From NCBI GenBank assembly GCA_944389105.1, contig CALXLD010000039.1, positions 1-64,000 of the forward strand: DNA of 64,000 nt, written 5' to 3'. Numbering within the stretch: position 1 is the stretch's first letter; each line of letters starts with the position of its first letter. This stretch comes from an uncultured Spirochaetaceae bacterium. Lineage in GTDB: Bacteria; Spirochaetota; Spirochaetia; Sphaerochaetales; Sphaerochaetaceae. The translations under genes were made by a program, and so were the position numbers. This document shows positions 6,543 through 14,153 of the stretch, piece after piece. The notes below the pieces were generated by a model. That model was given only the letters and a program-made list of their open reading frames with translations. It had not been told where the DNA came from and searched no databases.

Positions 6543-8789
6543 ATGAGAAAAATTCTTACTGCTGTGGTATGCATCCTGGCTTTATCTTTTCCGCTTGCTG
6601 CCACCGCTGAACTGACAAGAGCTGATCTTGCAGATGAGCTTGTCTCGGTTTTCGGACTGGAGGATGAAGGCATCCTCTATTTCAGTGATAACGGAGATAT
6701 TCCGAATACATCTTCTGTTGCGAAGGCTGTGAGAGCTGGGCTTATGGAAGCTGATCCAGATGGTGCTTTCAATCCGGGGAGAATCGTGGAATCCTCTGAA
6801 TATGATGCGCTTTTTGCAAAGCTTGGGGTTCAGTCATTAGAGGATCTTGATGACCGTATCGTTAAAGGCAATTCCGATTTCTATACAGACGCAGCTTCTG
6901 AGAATCTTGTTTATGGTGGAAATATCGTAATCCATGAAAGTGCTGGAGACGCAATTCTCCAGAACTGCGTTGTGCTTGGGAATGTTTATTCTTATGGAGA
7001 TCGTTCTATTTCCTTCTCGTCCAGTGCAAGAGTTCTTGAAACAAAAGAAAGAGCAGCAATAACGCTCGGAGAGAAGGCAGATCTGGAATATCTTTTCGTA
7101 TGGGGCGATGATTCTTCTGTCACGCTCGATGGCGCTACAGTTGGTACTCTTGCCGTTTATGGAAAGAATGTCAGTGTTGAAGGCGAGGGGACGATCGGAA
7201 GAATCAGGGCAAATGGAGATGGTCTTGTCTCAGCTGTAATTCCTGAATCCGTTACTGTCGGCGATTCTGTAAGCACGGCTGGATTGCCGGTAATTGGCAA
7301 TGAAGTAGCAGATCCATCGCTTTCAGGTCCTGCGGAGAGTCCTGATAAGGATAAGATAATTTCCATAGGAAAGGAAATTCCTGTCGTGAAGGAAATTCCT
7401 TCCGATGAGGGCGTTACGTTCCATGATGGTCCTATAGAGCTGTCCCATCCGTTCTCAAGCATGTACTGCTCAACAGGTCATGTCGATATCTCGGAGTATG
7501 GATACATAGAGAAGGAATTCCTGATTTATGGAAATGCAAATGTATATAATCTCTATCCAAATGATGTCCCATATGCGGTAAGCTACGATAATCCTTACTG
7601 TACTCGTCTGCTTGTCAGATACCCGGATCCTGCCGTAAAGGAATTCTCCGGCAATGTTGTATTCGATATCCTCAATGCTTCGAGTGCAGTAGATCTTGAG
7701 GATTTCTGGCGCAGAGGCTGGGATTATATAATGGAGTCAGGCGACGCATATGTAGGAATTACAAGCCAGAGCGGAGCTGCCGATGCTCTTAAGAAATTCG
7801 ACGCTGAGCGCTATGCTGATATAAACTGGATGGCAGGCGGTGTTGCTGAGGATGGCCTTTTCTTCGATATGCTCACCCAGATGGGCAATTTGATAAAGAG
7901 CCATAGCGAGCTCATATTCCCTGAATCATTTGATGTAAGGAATCTCATCCTTACAGGACAATCCTGGTCCGGTGATTACATAAATACTTATCTGAGTGTG
8001 TTCTATGATTATTTCACCGCAGATGGCCCTCTCTTTGATGCTTATCTTGCATTAGTCAATCCTGCTGAGACATTTATAGCTACAGGTGTTGCCGGCCCTG
8101 TAAGGTCGTTCATAACTCCGGATGAGCCTTATATTTCGATAATGAGCCAAGGAGAGCATTACTTTGGAAGCTATGGATCCTGGTATCTTGATTTTGAGTA
8201 CACTAGGATGCCGGATACGGAGACAACAAGGTTTTATGAAGTTGCTGGTGCCGGACACTCTGATCCTACTTCTCCGATAATCCCGAACAGCAGCGAGATC
8301 GAGAAAGCCAATGGAGCGGGAAGACCTCCGAAGGAGTATAATGTTCCTGAACAGCCGAGCGATCTTCAGCTTGATGAGGTTATCAGGGGTGCTATTGATA
8401 ACATCAAGATCTGGCTGGATGAGGGAATTCCTGCACCATCAGCAGATACTCACTGGCTTGAATACAGAACTGTTGTTGATTCATTTGTAGGTGCGATGCC
8501 GGAGTGTGTTCTGGATGAGAACGGCAATGCTCTGGGAGGAATAAGGATGCCTCAGATGGAAGCTCCTATTGCAATGTATAAGCCATTCAGGAATGATTCA
8601 TCAACAACAGATGGAAGTATGATCATGTTCTCTTCTGAAAAGCTTTCGGAGATGTATCCTGCTGGATACGCAGAGTATAAGGCAGCCTTTGATAAAGCAG
8701 CTCTTACTCTGTTTGAGAATCGGTATATCACCGAAGAAGATTATCAGGCTCTTATCAGCGATAACAGTGCTATGGAGCTTTTTGATTAA
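6543..8789 (+). CDS. Secreted protein with SLH-like N-terminus and alpha/beta-hydrolase domain
   Basis: This 748-residue protein begins with a signal peptide (MRKILTAVVCILALSFPLAATA). An SLH-like segment follows at about residues 25-95 (FSDNGDIPNTSSVAKAVRAG, DGAFNPGRIV). Next comes a repetitive strand-rich region at about 120-230 resembling a small beta-solenoid, with phrases such as VYSYGDRSISFSS and LAVYGKNVSVEGEGTIGRI. From about residue 290 there is a large alpha/beta-hydrolase domain with nucleophile elbow GQSWSGD (Ser474) and a candidate catalytic histidine in GAGHSDP (His572). ATG 6543 has AAGGTGG at a proper distance, whereas the in-frame GTG 6531 lies inside that site. It probably acts outside the inner membrane on an ester or amide; the substrate is unknown. 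The gene stands alone and is followed by a strong terminator. Confidence 0.75.
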   Translation: MRKILTAVVCILALSFPLAATAELTRADLADELVSVFGLEDEGILYFSDNGDIPNTSSVAKAVRAGLMEADPDGAFNPGRIVESSEYDALFAKLGVQSLEDLDDRIVKGNSDFYTDAASENLVYGGNIVIHESAGDAILQNCVVLGNVYSYGDRSISFSSSARVLETKERAAITLGEKADLEYLFVWGDDSSVTLDGATVGTLAVYGKNVSVEGEGTIGRIRANGDGLVSAVIPESVTVGDSVSTAGLPVIGNEVADPSLSGPAESPDKDKIISIGKEIPVVKEIPSDEGVTFHDGPIELSHPFSSMYCSTGHVDISEYGYIEKEFLIYGNANVYNLYPNDVPYAVSYDNPYCTRLLVRYPDPAVKEFSGNVVFDILNASSAVDLEDFWRRGWDYIMESGDAYVGITSQSGAADALKKFDAERYADINWMAGGVAEDGLFFDMLTQMGNLIKSHSELIFPESFDVRNLILTGQSWSGDYINTYLSVFYDYFTADGPLFDAYLALVNPAETFIATGVAGPVRSFITPDEPYISIMSQGEHYFGSYGSWYLDFEYTRMPDTETTRFYEVAGAGHSDPTSPIIPNSSEIEKANGAGRPPKEYNVPEQPSDLQLDEVIRGAIDNIKIWLDEGIPAPSADTHWLEYRTVVDSFVGAMPECVLDENGNALGGIRMPQMEAPIAMYKPFRNDSSTTDGSMIMFSSEKLSEMYPAGYAEYKAAFDKAALTLFENRYITEEDYQALISDNSAMELFD

Positions 8790-8796
8790 ATTCGCC

Positions 8797-8832
8797 TCTC
8801 CCCCTGATTATTCCTTCAGGGGGAGATTATAT
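8797..8832 (+). terminator. Rho-independent terminator after the hydrolase gene
   Basis: A perfect 11-bp stem, TCTCCCCCTGA (8797-8807) and TCAGGGGGAGA (8816-8826), with an 8-base loop is followed by the T-rich TTATATTT. It closes the hydrolase transcript. The 240 bases after it, up to the ABC operon, hold AT-rich promoter sequence and no convincing gene. Confidence 0.85.
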
Positions 8833-9070
8833 TTATATGGCATCTTATGTGGGATTTATCTGCTTCTGGAAGGCACTTCAGCTTCTTTTCCCTATGAAAA
8901 TTCCTTTGCAGAAGAAAGCGATGTATAAATTTCTATCGATTATTTTTTATTTATAACTAAATTTAGGTACTATTTTCTGAAAAAAAGCTTCTTTATTCTG
9001 CCATTTGTTGCAATTTGTTCCATTTCATTTCTGTAAGCTGTGTTAAGATAGTGATATGGAGAGGTAAGCC

Positions 9071-10603
9071 TTGGAAAAGAACTGTGCAATCGAAATGAAG
9101 GGAATTACCAAGCGTTTCGGACAGGTCGTTGCTAATGACAGCATTGATCTTCAGATCAATCGTGGCGAGGTACTTGCTCTGCTTGGAGAGAACGGCAGCG
9201 GTAAAACCACTCTAATGAACATGCTTTCCGGGATTTATCAGCCGGATGAGGGAGAAATCCTCAAGGATGGGAAGACAATCTATATCCGCTCTCCTCGTGA
9301 AGCCTATGAATATGGCATAGGTATGATTCATCAGCACTACAAGCTTGTGGAGGTCTTTACATCAACTCAGAACATAATACTTGGGCTGAATGATGGACGT
9401 ATGGATCTTAAAGCTGCAGAGAATAAGGTTAATGAAATCTGTGACAGATATGGATTTGAAATAGATGCCTCTGAAAAAGTCTATGATATGTCAGTATCGC
9501 AGAAGCAGACTGTAGAGATAGTCAAAGTGCTTTATCGTGGTGCTGATATCCTTATTCTTGATGAACCGACAGCTGTTCTTACTCCGCAGGAGACGAAGAA
9601 GCTTTTTGCTGTCCTCCGGAATATGAAAGCAGATGGAAAGGCTATTGTAATCATTACCCATAAACTGAACGAGGTAATGGAAGTTTCCGATAAGGTAACA
9701 GTTCTTCGCAAGGGAAAGTTCATCGGGACTGTGAAAACCTCCGAGACTAATCCCCAGGCACTTACTGATATGATGGTTGGTCATGCTGTATCGCTGAATA
9801 TAGACAGGCCGCTTTATCCGGATCCCAGGAAGAAGATGATCATAGAGAATCTTACCTGCGTTGACGAGGAAGGAGTGAAGAAGCTTGATTCTGTATCATT
9901 TACAGCGAATACCGGAGAGATTCTTGGTGTTGCCGGTATATCCGGGTCGGGGCAGAAGGAACTTCTTGAAGCTATTACAGGTCTCTATCCTGTAAAGGAA
10001 GGAAGTGTAAGGTTCATTAAGTCCGATGGAAGCGAAGTTGAGCTTGTCGGTCTTACTCCTAAGAAGATAAGGCAGACAGGTGTAGGAATGGCTTTCGTCC
10101 CTGAAGACCGTCTTGGAATGGGTCTTGTAGGGTCAATGGGAATGACAGGAAATATGCTTCTCCGGTCATGGAAGAAGGGTAAAGGTGCTCTCATCCATAA
10201 GAAAGAGCCTGAGGCCCTTGCCAATAAAGTCATGGAGGAGCTGGATGTCATCACACCTGGCGTGAATTATCCTGTGAGAAGACTTTCTGGCGGAAATGTC
10301 CAGAAGGTCCTTGTTGGAAGGGAGATTGCAAGTGAACCTGAAGTTCTGATGACTGCTTACGCTGTCCGAGGTCTGGATATAAACACATCATATACAATCT
10401 ACAATCTCCTTACAGAGCAGAAGATGAAAGGCGTTGCCGTTCTGTACGTTGGGGAGGATCTCGATGTCCTTCTTGAGCTGGCAGACAGAATCCTTGTTCT
10501 TTGCGGTGGACAGGTTGCTGGAGTTGTTGATGCAAGAACGACCACAAAGGAGGAAATCGGCCTTCTTATGACACAGTTTAATGCAAAGGAGGATGAGCGA
10601 TGA
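9071..10603 (+). CDS. BMP-family (nucleoside-type) ABC importer, double ATPase subunit
   Basis: This 510-residue cytoplasmic protein has two fused ATP-binding domains of the RbsA/NupA type. Domain 1 has Walker A GENGSGKTT, Walker B ILILDEPTAVLTPQE and the switch histidine in VIITHKL. Domain 2 has the usual degenerate Walker A (GISGSGQKE) and signature RRLSGGNVQK. In domain 2 the stretch that normally reads like AAQPTRGLD is MTAYAVRGLDINTS, so it has lost the conserved QPT. Domain 2 is probably a weak or non-catalytic site. The start is TTG, with GAGAGG upstream and no better alternative. It is the first gene of an operon with two permeases and a BMP-type binding protein. Family members import nucleosides or related purines; the exact substrate is inferred only from the family. 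Confidence 0.88.
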   Translation: MEKNCAIEMKGITKRFGQVVANDSIDLQINRGEVLALLGENGSGKTTLMNMLSGIYQPDEGEILKDGKTIYIRSPREAYEYGIGMIHQHYKLVEVFTSTQNIILGLNDGRMDLKAAENKVNEICDRYGFEIDASEKVYDMSVSQKQTVEIVKVLYRGADILILDEPTAVLTPQETKKLFAVLRNMKADGKAIVIITHKLNEVMEVSDKVTVLRKGKFIGTVKTSETNPQALTDMMVGHAVSLNIDRPLYPDPRKKMIIENLTCVDEEGVKKLDSVSFTANTGEILGVAGISGSGQKELLEAITGLYPVKEGSVRFIKSDGSEVELVGLTPKKIRQTGVGMAFVPEDRLGMGLVGSMGMTGNMLLRSWKKGKGALIHKKEPEALANKVMEELDVITPGVNYPVRRLSGGNVQKVLVGREIASEPEVLMTAYAVRGLDINTSYTIYNLLTEQKMKGVAVLYVGEDLDVLLELADRILVLCGGQVAGVVDARTTTKEEIGLLMTQFNAKEDER

Positions 10604-11688
10604 GTGCAGAGAACAGAACTCCTTTTGTAAGACTTGCAAAGCGGACTGAGATGAGCCGCCGCAATATGTGGCTGATCCGTATCGGTTCGATTGTGATTGC
10701 TCTTATTCTCGGATGTCTTCCAATGCTTCTTACAGGAACGAACCCTATATCAGCATACGGTGTTATCATCCAGGGGTCGGTTTCAAGGCCGGTATATCTC
10801 AGGCAGACCATCAGGACTGCTATTCCGCTTCTTGGCTGCGCCCTTGCGATAGCACCCTGTTTCAAGATGCGGTTCTGGAATATCGGTGCAGAAGGGCAGA
10901 TCACGATGGGGGCAGTATTTGCAACATATTTTGCGCTTTTCTGGTCCGGGAAGATACCGCATGTGGCTCTGCTTATCATAATGGCTGTATCTGGAGCTAT
11001 CGCAGGAGGGATCTGGGCTCTCATCCCAGCATTCTTCAAGGCAAAGTGGAATACGAATGAAACCCTCTTCACGCTGATGATGAATTATATAGCAATCGGA
11101 ATAGTTGCATGGCTGCAGGGCGGACCATGGGAAGGCAGAAAAGGTTCTCAGCTTATTCCTATGTTCTCTGATGAAGCCAGGCTTCCGGATGTCCTAGGCG
11201 TCAACTGCGGCTGGATTATTGTCCTGGTTCTTGTTGTCCTGATGTTCATCTATATGAATAAAACGAAGCAGGGGTATGAAATCGCAGTTATCGGAGACTC
11301 TGTGAATACCGCACGTTATGCGGGTATGAATGTCGGCTGGATAATGATGAGGACGATGTTCATTTCAGGTGCAATAAGCGGTCTTGTGGGTTTCATAATA
11401 GTTTCCGGTGCCAATTACACGCTTTACAGCGGTGTTGCTGATGGCGTTGGCTTTACGTCAATCACAGTTGCATGGCTTTCACAGCTTAATTCGTTTGCCA
11501 TGATTGCGATTTCAATGATTCTTGCAATATTGGAGAAAGGATCCAACACACTTCAGACAAGGATGTCGGTTCCAGCTTCAATTGCAGATATAATCACTGG
11601 AATTCTTCTGTTCTGCATGCTCAGCTGCGAGTTCTTTATCAACTATAAGCTGATCTTCCGCCATAAGGGAAAGGAGGTGAATGGATGA
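10600..11688 (+). CDS. BMP-family ABC importer, permease 1
   Basis: This 362-residue inner-membrane permease of the branched-chain/RbsC superfamily (BPD_transp_2 type) has about nine hydrophobic segments. The family pattern MRFWNIGAEGQITMGAVFATYFAL in the first third and the coupling-helix region GYEIAVIGDSVNTARYAGMN are present. The start overlaps the ATPase stop as ATGA, with an AAAGGAGG site just upstream, so the two are translationally coupled. It pairs with the second permease at 11685 to form the channel. Confidence 0.9.
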   Translation: MSAENRTPFVRLAKRTEMSRRNMWLIRIGSIVIALILGCLPMLLTGTNPISAYGVIIQGSVSRPVYLRQTIRTAIPLLGCALAIAPCFKMRFWNIGAEGQITMGAVFATYFALFWSGKIPHVALLIIMAVSGAIAGGIWALIPAFFKAKWNTNETLFTLMMNYIAIGIVAWLQGGPWEGRKGSQLIPMFSDEARLPDVLGVNCGWIIVLVLVVLMFIYMNKTKQGYEIAVIGDSVNTARYAGMNVGWIMMRTMFISGAISGLVGFIIVSGANYTLYSGVADGVGFTSITVAWLSQLNSFAMIAISMILAILEKGSNTLQTRMSVPASIADIITGILLFCMLSCEFFINYKLIFRHKGKEVNG

Positions 11689-12668
11689 CAACTCTGATTA
11701 CTCTTATTGTAGCCGCTGTTACTTTCGGAACTGTTCTTATGTATGGAACACTGGGTGAGATCCTCACGGAGAAATCAGGGAACCTCAATCTCGGTGTCGA
11801 AGGTATCATGTACATGGGCGGAGCATTTGGACTTGCAGGAGCTTTCTATTACGAGAAAGCTGCAGGAGCAGCTGCATCTGGGCCAGTTGCCATAACACTT
11901 GCAATACTTGCTGCTTTTGCCGCTGGATTCGCTGCTTCAGCAATCTACAGCTTCCTTACGATTACGCTTAGGGCAAATCAGAATGTTACAGGTCTTGCTC
12001 TTTCGATCTTCGGAACTGGGATCGGGCAGTTTGTCGGAGAGTTCATGCGTGTCAGCGAAGGCGGGTATGTTGCGCTGAGCAATCATCTGAAGGAAGCTTT
12101 TTCAGCAACGATCTTCCCTGGTTTCCTGATAAACATTCCTGTCATAGGAAGAATCCTGTTCTCGCATACTGTTTTCTTCTATCTGGCAATTGTGGTCGCC
12201 ATACTTATGTTCCTCTTCCTGAAAAAGACGAGGTATGGAATGTATCTGACAGCTGTGGGTGAATCTCCGTCCACTTCGGATGCCGCAGGTATAAACATCA
12301 CTAAATACAAGTATCTTGCGACTACGATCGGCGGCGGTATCTCTGCAATCGGCGGCATGGTCTATATCATGACAACAGCTGGATGCGTCTGGAACCATGA
12401 AGGACTTTCAGGAGTTGGCTGGCTTGCTGTTGCCCTTGTAATCTTCTGTATGTGGAGACCTCTTAACGCTATCTGGGGCTCAGTGCTCTTCGGAGCCATG
12501 ATGATCATGTATCTGAGAGTTTCGATTCCGTTCATACCTACTGAGCTTTATAAGATACTTCCTTATATTGTCACAGTAATAGTTCTTGTTCTCACAAGCA
12601 TGCGCAACAGCCGTGATAAGCAGCCTCCTGCATCGCTGGGAAACAATTACTTCAGGGAGGAGCGATAG
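11685..12668 (+). CDS. BMP-family ABC importer, permease 2
   Basis: This 327-residue permease is the partner of the preceding gene. It carries the typical LGEILTEKSGNLNLGVEGIMYMGG segment near its N-terminus and GMYLTAVGESPSTSDAAGINI as the coupling region, with about eight to nine membrane segments. Its ATG overlaps the previous stop (ATGA) behind a strong AAGGAGGTG site. A small GC-rich hairpin with a short T tract follows the stop, probably lowering read-through into the binding-protein gene, which has its own promoter. Confidence 0.9.
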   Translation: MTTLITLIVAAVTFGTVLMYGTLGEILTEKSGNLNLGVEGIMYMGGAFGLAGAFYYEKAAGAAASGPVAITLAILAAFAAGFAASAIYSFLTITLRANQNVTGLALSIFGTGIGQFVGEFMRVSEGGYVALSNHLKEAFSATIFPGFLINIPVIGRILFSHTVFFYLAIVVAILMFLFLKKTRYGMYLTAVGESPSTSDAAGINITKYKYLATTIGGGISAIGGMVYIMTTAGCVWNHEGLSGVGWLAVALVIFCMWRPLNAIWGSVLFGAMMIMYLRVSIPFIPTELYKILPYIVTVIVLVLTSMRNSRDKQPPASLGNNYFREER

Positions 12669-12670
12669 GT

Positions 12671-12690
12671 GCCGGAAATGGCCGGCTTTT
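12671..12690 (+). terminator. Weak intrinsic terminator between permease and binding-protein genes
   Basis: GCCGG (12671-12675) and CCGGC (12682-12686) form a short GC-rich stem followed by TTTTGATTT. With only five base pairs it is likely partial, so the binding-protein gene can be read from both the operon and its own promoter. Confidence 0.45.
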
Positions 12691-12734
12691 GATTTGGAAA
12701 TATTGTTAATTTTTTCCTGTGAAAGAATTAGCAA

Positions 12735-12790
12735 TTGCAGAATAAATTAGTTCTGTTACAATTAAATCGAGGTTTCCGATCATAGAAACC
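12735..12790 (+). promoter_or_regulatory. Separate promoter and 5' hairpin of the BMP binding-protein gene
   Basis: TTGCAG (12735-12740) and TACAAT (12757-12762) are 16 bases apart. The predicted transcript start near 12769 coincides with a stem GGTTTC (12771-12776) and GAAACC (12785-12790). A hairpin at the very 5' end of an mRNA commonly protects it from decay. This would fit the need for more binding protein than permease. The ribosome binding site AAGGAGAG follows directly. Confidence 0.5.
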
Positions 12791-12805
12791 AATAAGGAGA
12801 GCGTA

Positions 12806-14026
12806 ATGAAGAAATTATCGTTTGTTCTTATCGTGCTTGTTCTTCTCTCTGGATTCGCATTCGCATCCGGAAGCGGGGAGGCAGCAGCCGCAACTGACCC
12901 CAATACAGTAAAGGTAGGTCTTCTGTGTATCGGTGACGAAAACGACCAGGGATATACCTATAACTTTATCAGAGGAAGGGACGAGGCAACTGAGCTTCTC
13001 AAAGCTGATGGCATCAACGTCGAGTGGGTAACAAAGTACAACATCGGAGAGGATGCTACATGTATCGATGCTAATATCGAAGCAGCTGAAGAGGGATGCC
13101 AGATCATCATCAATAACAGCTACGGTTTTGAGCCATTCATGCTTGAAGTCGTTGACGACTATCCGGAAATCGAATTCATCAGCTGCACAAACTGCGCTTC
13201 TGCATTTGATGGAAGGGACAATACGCACAACGCATTTGCAAATATCTATGAAGGCAGATATATCGCGGGTGTTGTTGCTGGTATGAAGCTTCAGCAGATG
13301 ATCGATGAAGGTCAGATTACTCCTGATCAGGCTGTTATCGGATATGTTGGTGCATATTCATTCGCAGAGGTTATTTCCGGCTTCACATCATACTTCCTCG
13401 GCGCAAGGTCAGTATGTCCATCAGTGACAATGAAGGTATCCTTCGTTGGTTCATGGTCTGATGCTACAGCTGAGTCCGATGCTGCTCTTGCTCTTGCAGA
13501 TCAGGGATGTGTGATGATCTCTCAGCATTCCGACAATACAACTCCTGCAACAGCTGCACAGTCTCGCAATGTATTCCATACTGGATACAACAACGATATG
13601 ACAGGTGTTGCTCCAAATGCTTCCCTCATTTCCACAAGAATTGACTGGGCTATCTACTTCTATGAGGCAATCAAGGCTTATGTAGAAGGAGAGGAGATTC
13701 CTCAGGACTGGTGCAAGGGAATGGCAGATGGCGCTGTTGTCATGACACAGCTTAATGAAGCTATCGCAGCTCCTGGGACAGCAGAGAAGATCGCAGAGGT
13801 CGAGGCAGCGATTGCCGATGGTTCTCTCCAGGTATTCGATACAAGTACATTCACAGTTGGTGGAGAGACTCTTACACATGCATTTGCTCTTGATACTGAT
13901 GGTGATTTCACAGCAGATTCAGAGGAAGCTGTATACGATGGTGCATTCCATGAATCAGTATTCCAGTCTGCTCCATATTTCACAATCCAGATTGATGGTA
14001 TTGAGTGGCTTAACGCAGCATACTGA
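12806..14026 (+). CDS. BMP-family solute-binding protein of the nucleoside-type ABC importer
   Basis: This 406-residue exported protein has the signal peptide MKKLSFVLIVLVLLSGFAFA followed by SGSGEAAAA, a spirochaete-style junction without a lipobox cysteine. The mature part has the Bmp/PnrA pattern: GDENDQGYTYNF near the ligand site, an EGCQIIINNSYGF segment, NAFANIYEGRYIAGVVAGMKL and GYVGAYSFAEVISGF. It captures the substrate in the periplasm and hands it to the permeases encoded upstream. Relatives such as Treponema PnrA bind purine nucleosides; that specificity is inferred here. ATG 12806 has an AAGGAGAG site. Confidence 0.88.
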   Translation: MKKLSFVLIVLVLLSGFAFASGSGEAAAATDPNTVKVGLLCIGDENDQGYTYNFIRGRDEATELLKADGINVEWVTKYNIGEDATCIDANIEAAEEGCQIIINNSYGFEPFMLEVVDDYPEIEFISCTNCASAFDGRDNTHNAFANIYEGRYIAGVVAGMKLQQMIDEGQITPDQAVIGYVGAYSFAEVISGFTSYFLGARSVCPSVTMKVSFVGSWSDATAESDAALALADQGCVMISQHSDNTTPATAAQSRNVFHTGYNNDMTGVAPNASLISTRIDWAIYFYEAIKAYVEGEEIPQDWCKGMADGAVVMTQLNEAIAAPGTAEKIAEVEAAIADGSLQVFDTSTFTVGGETLTHAFALDTDGDFTADSEEAVYDGAFHESVFQSAPYFTIQIDGIEWLNAAY

Positions 14027-14046
14027 TAGATACTCTGACGAGTTTG

Positions 14047-14077
14047 TCCAGCTAGGTATTCCCTGGCTGGATTTTTT
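14047..14077 (+). terminator. Rho-independent terminator after the BMP operon
   Basis: TCCAGC (14047-14052) and GCTGGA (14066-14071), extended by further imperfect pairing towards the loop, are followed at once by six T residues (14072-14077). It ends the ABC importer operon before the feo gene. Confidence 0.8.
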
Positions 14078-14153
14078 ACGATGCAGCAGCTCTCTTTGCG
14101 CTGGTCTATCTGGATTATGCAAGGTCACATTTGTATAATGGCCTGAGAGATTG

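Noticed and set aside
8689..8928. Plus-strand frame overlapping the end of the hydrolase gene and running through its terminator
   Set aside because: It crosses a strong intrinsic terminator, lacks a start signal and lies in the wrong frame of a clear gene.
8827..9070. Possible purine riboswitch before the nucleoside-type ABC importer
   Set aside because: No three-way-junction consensus is recognisable; the stretch is simply AT-rich.
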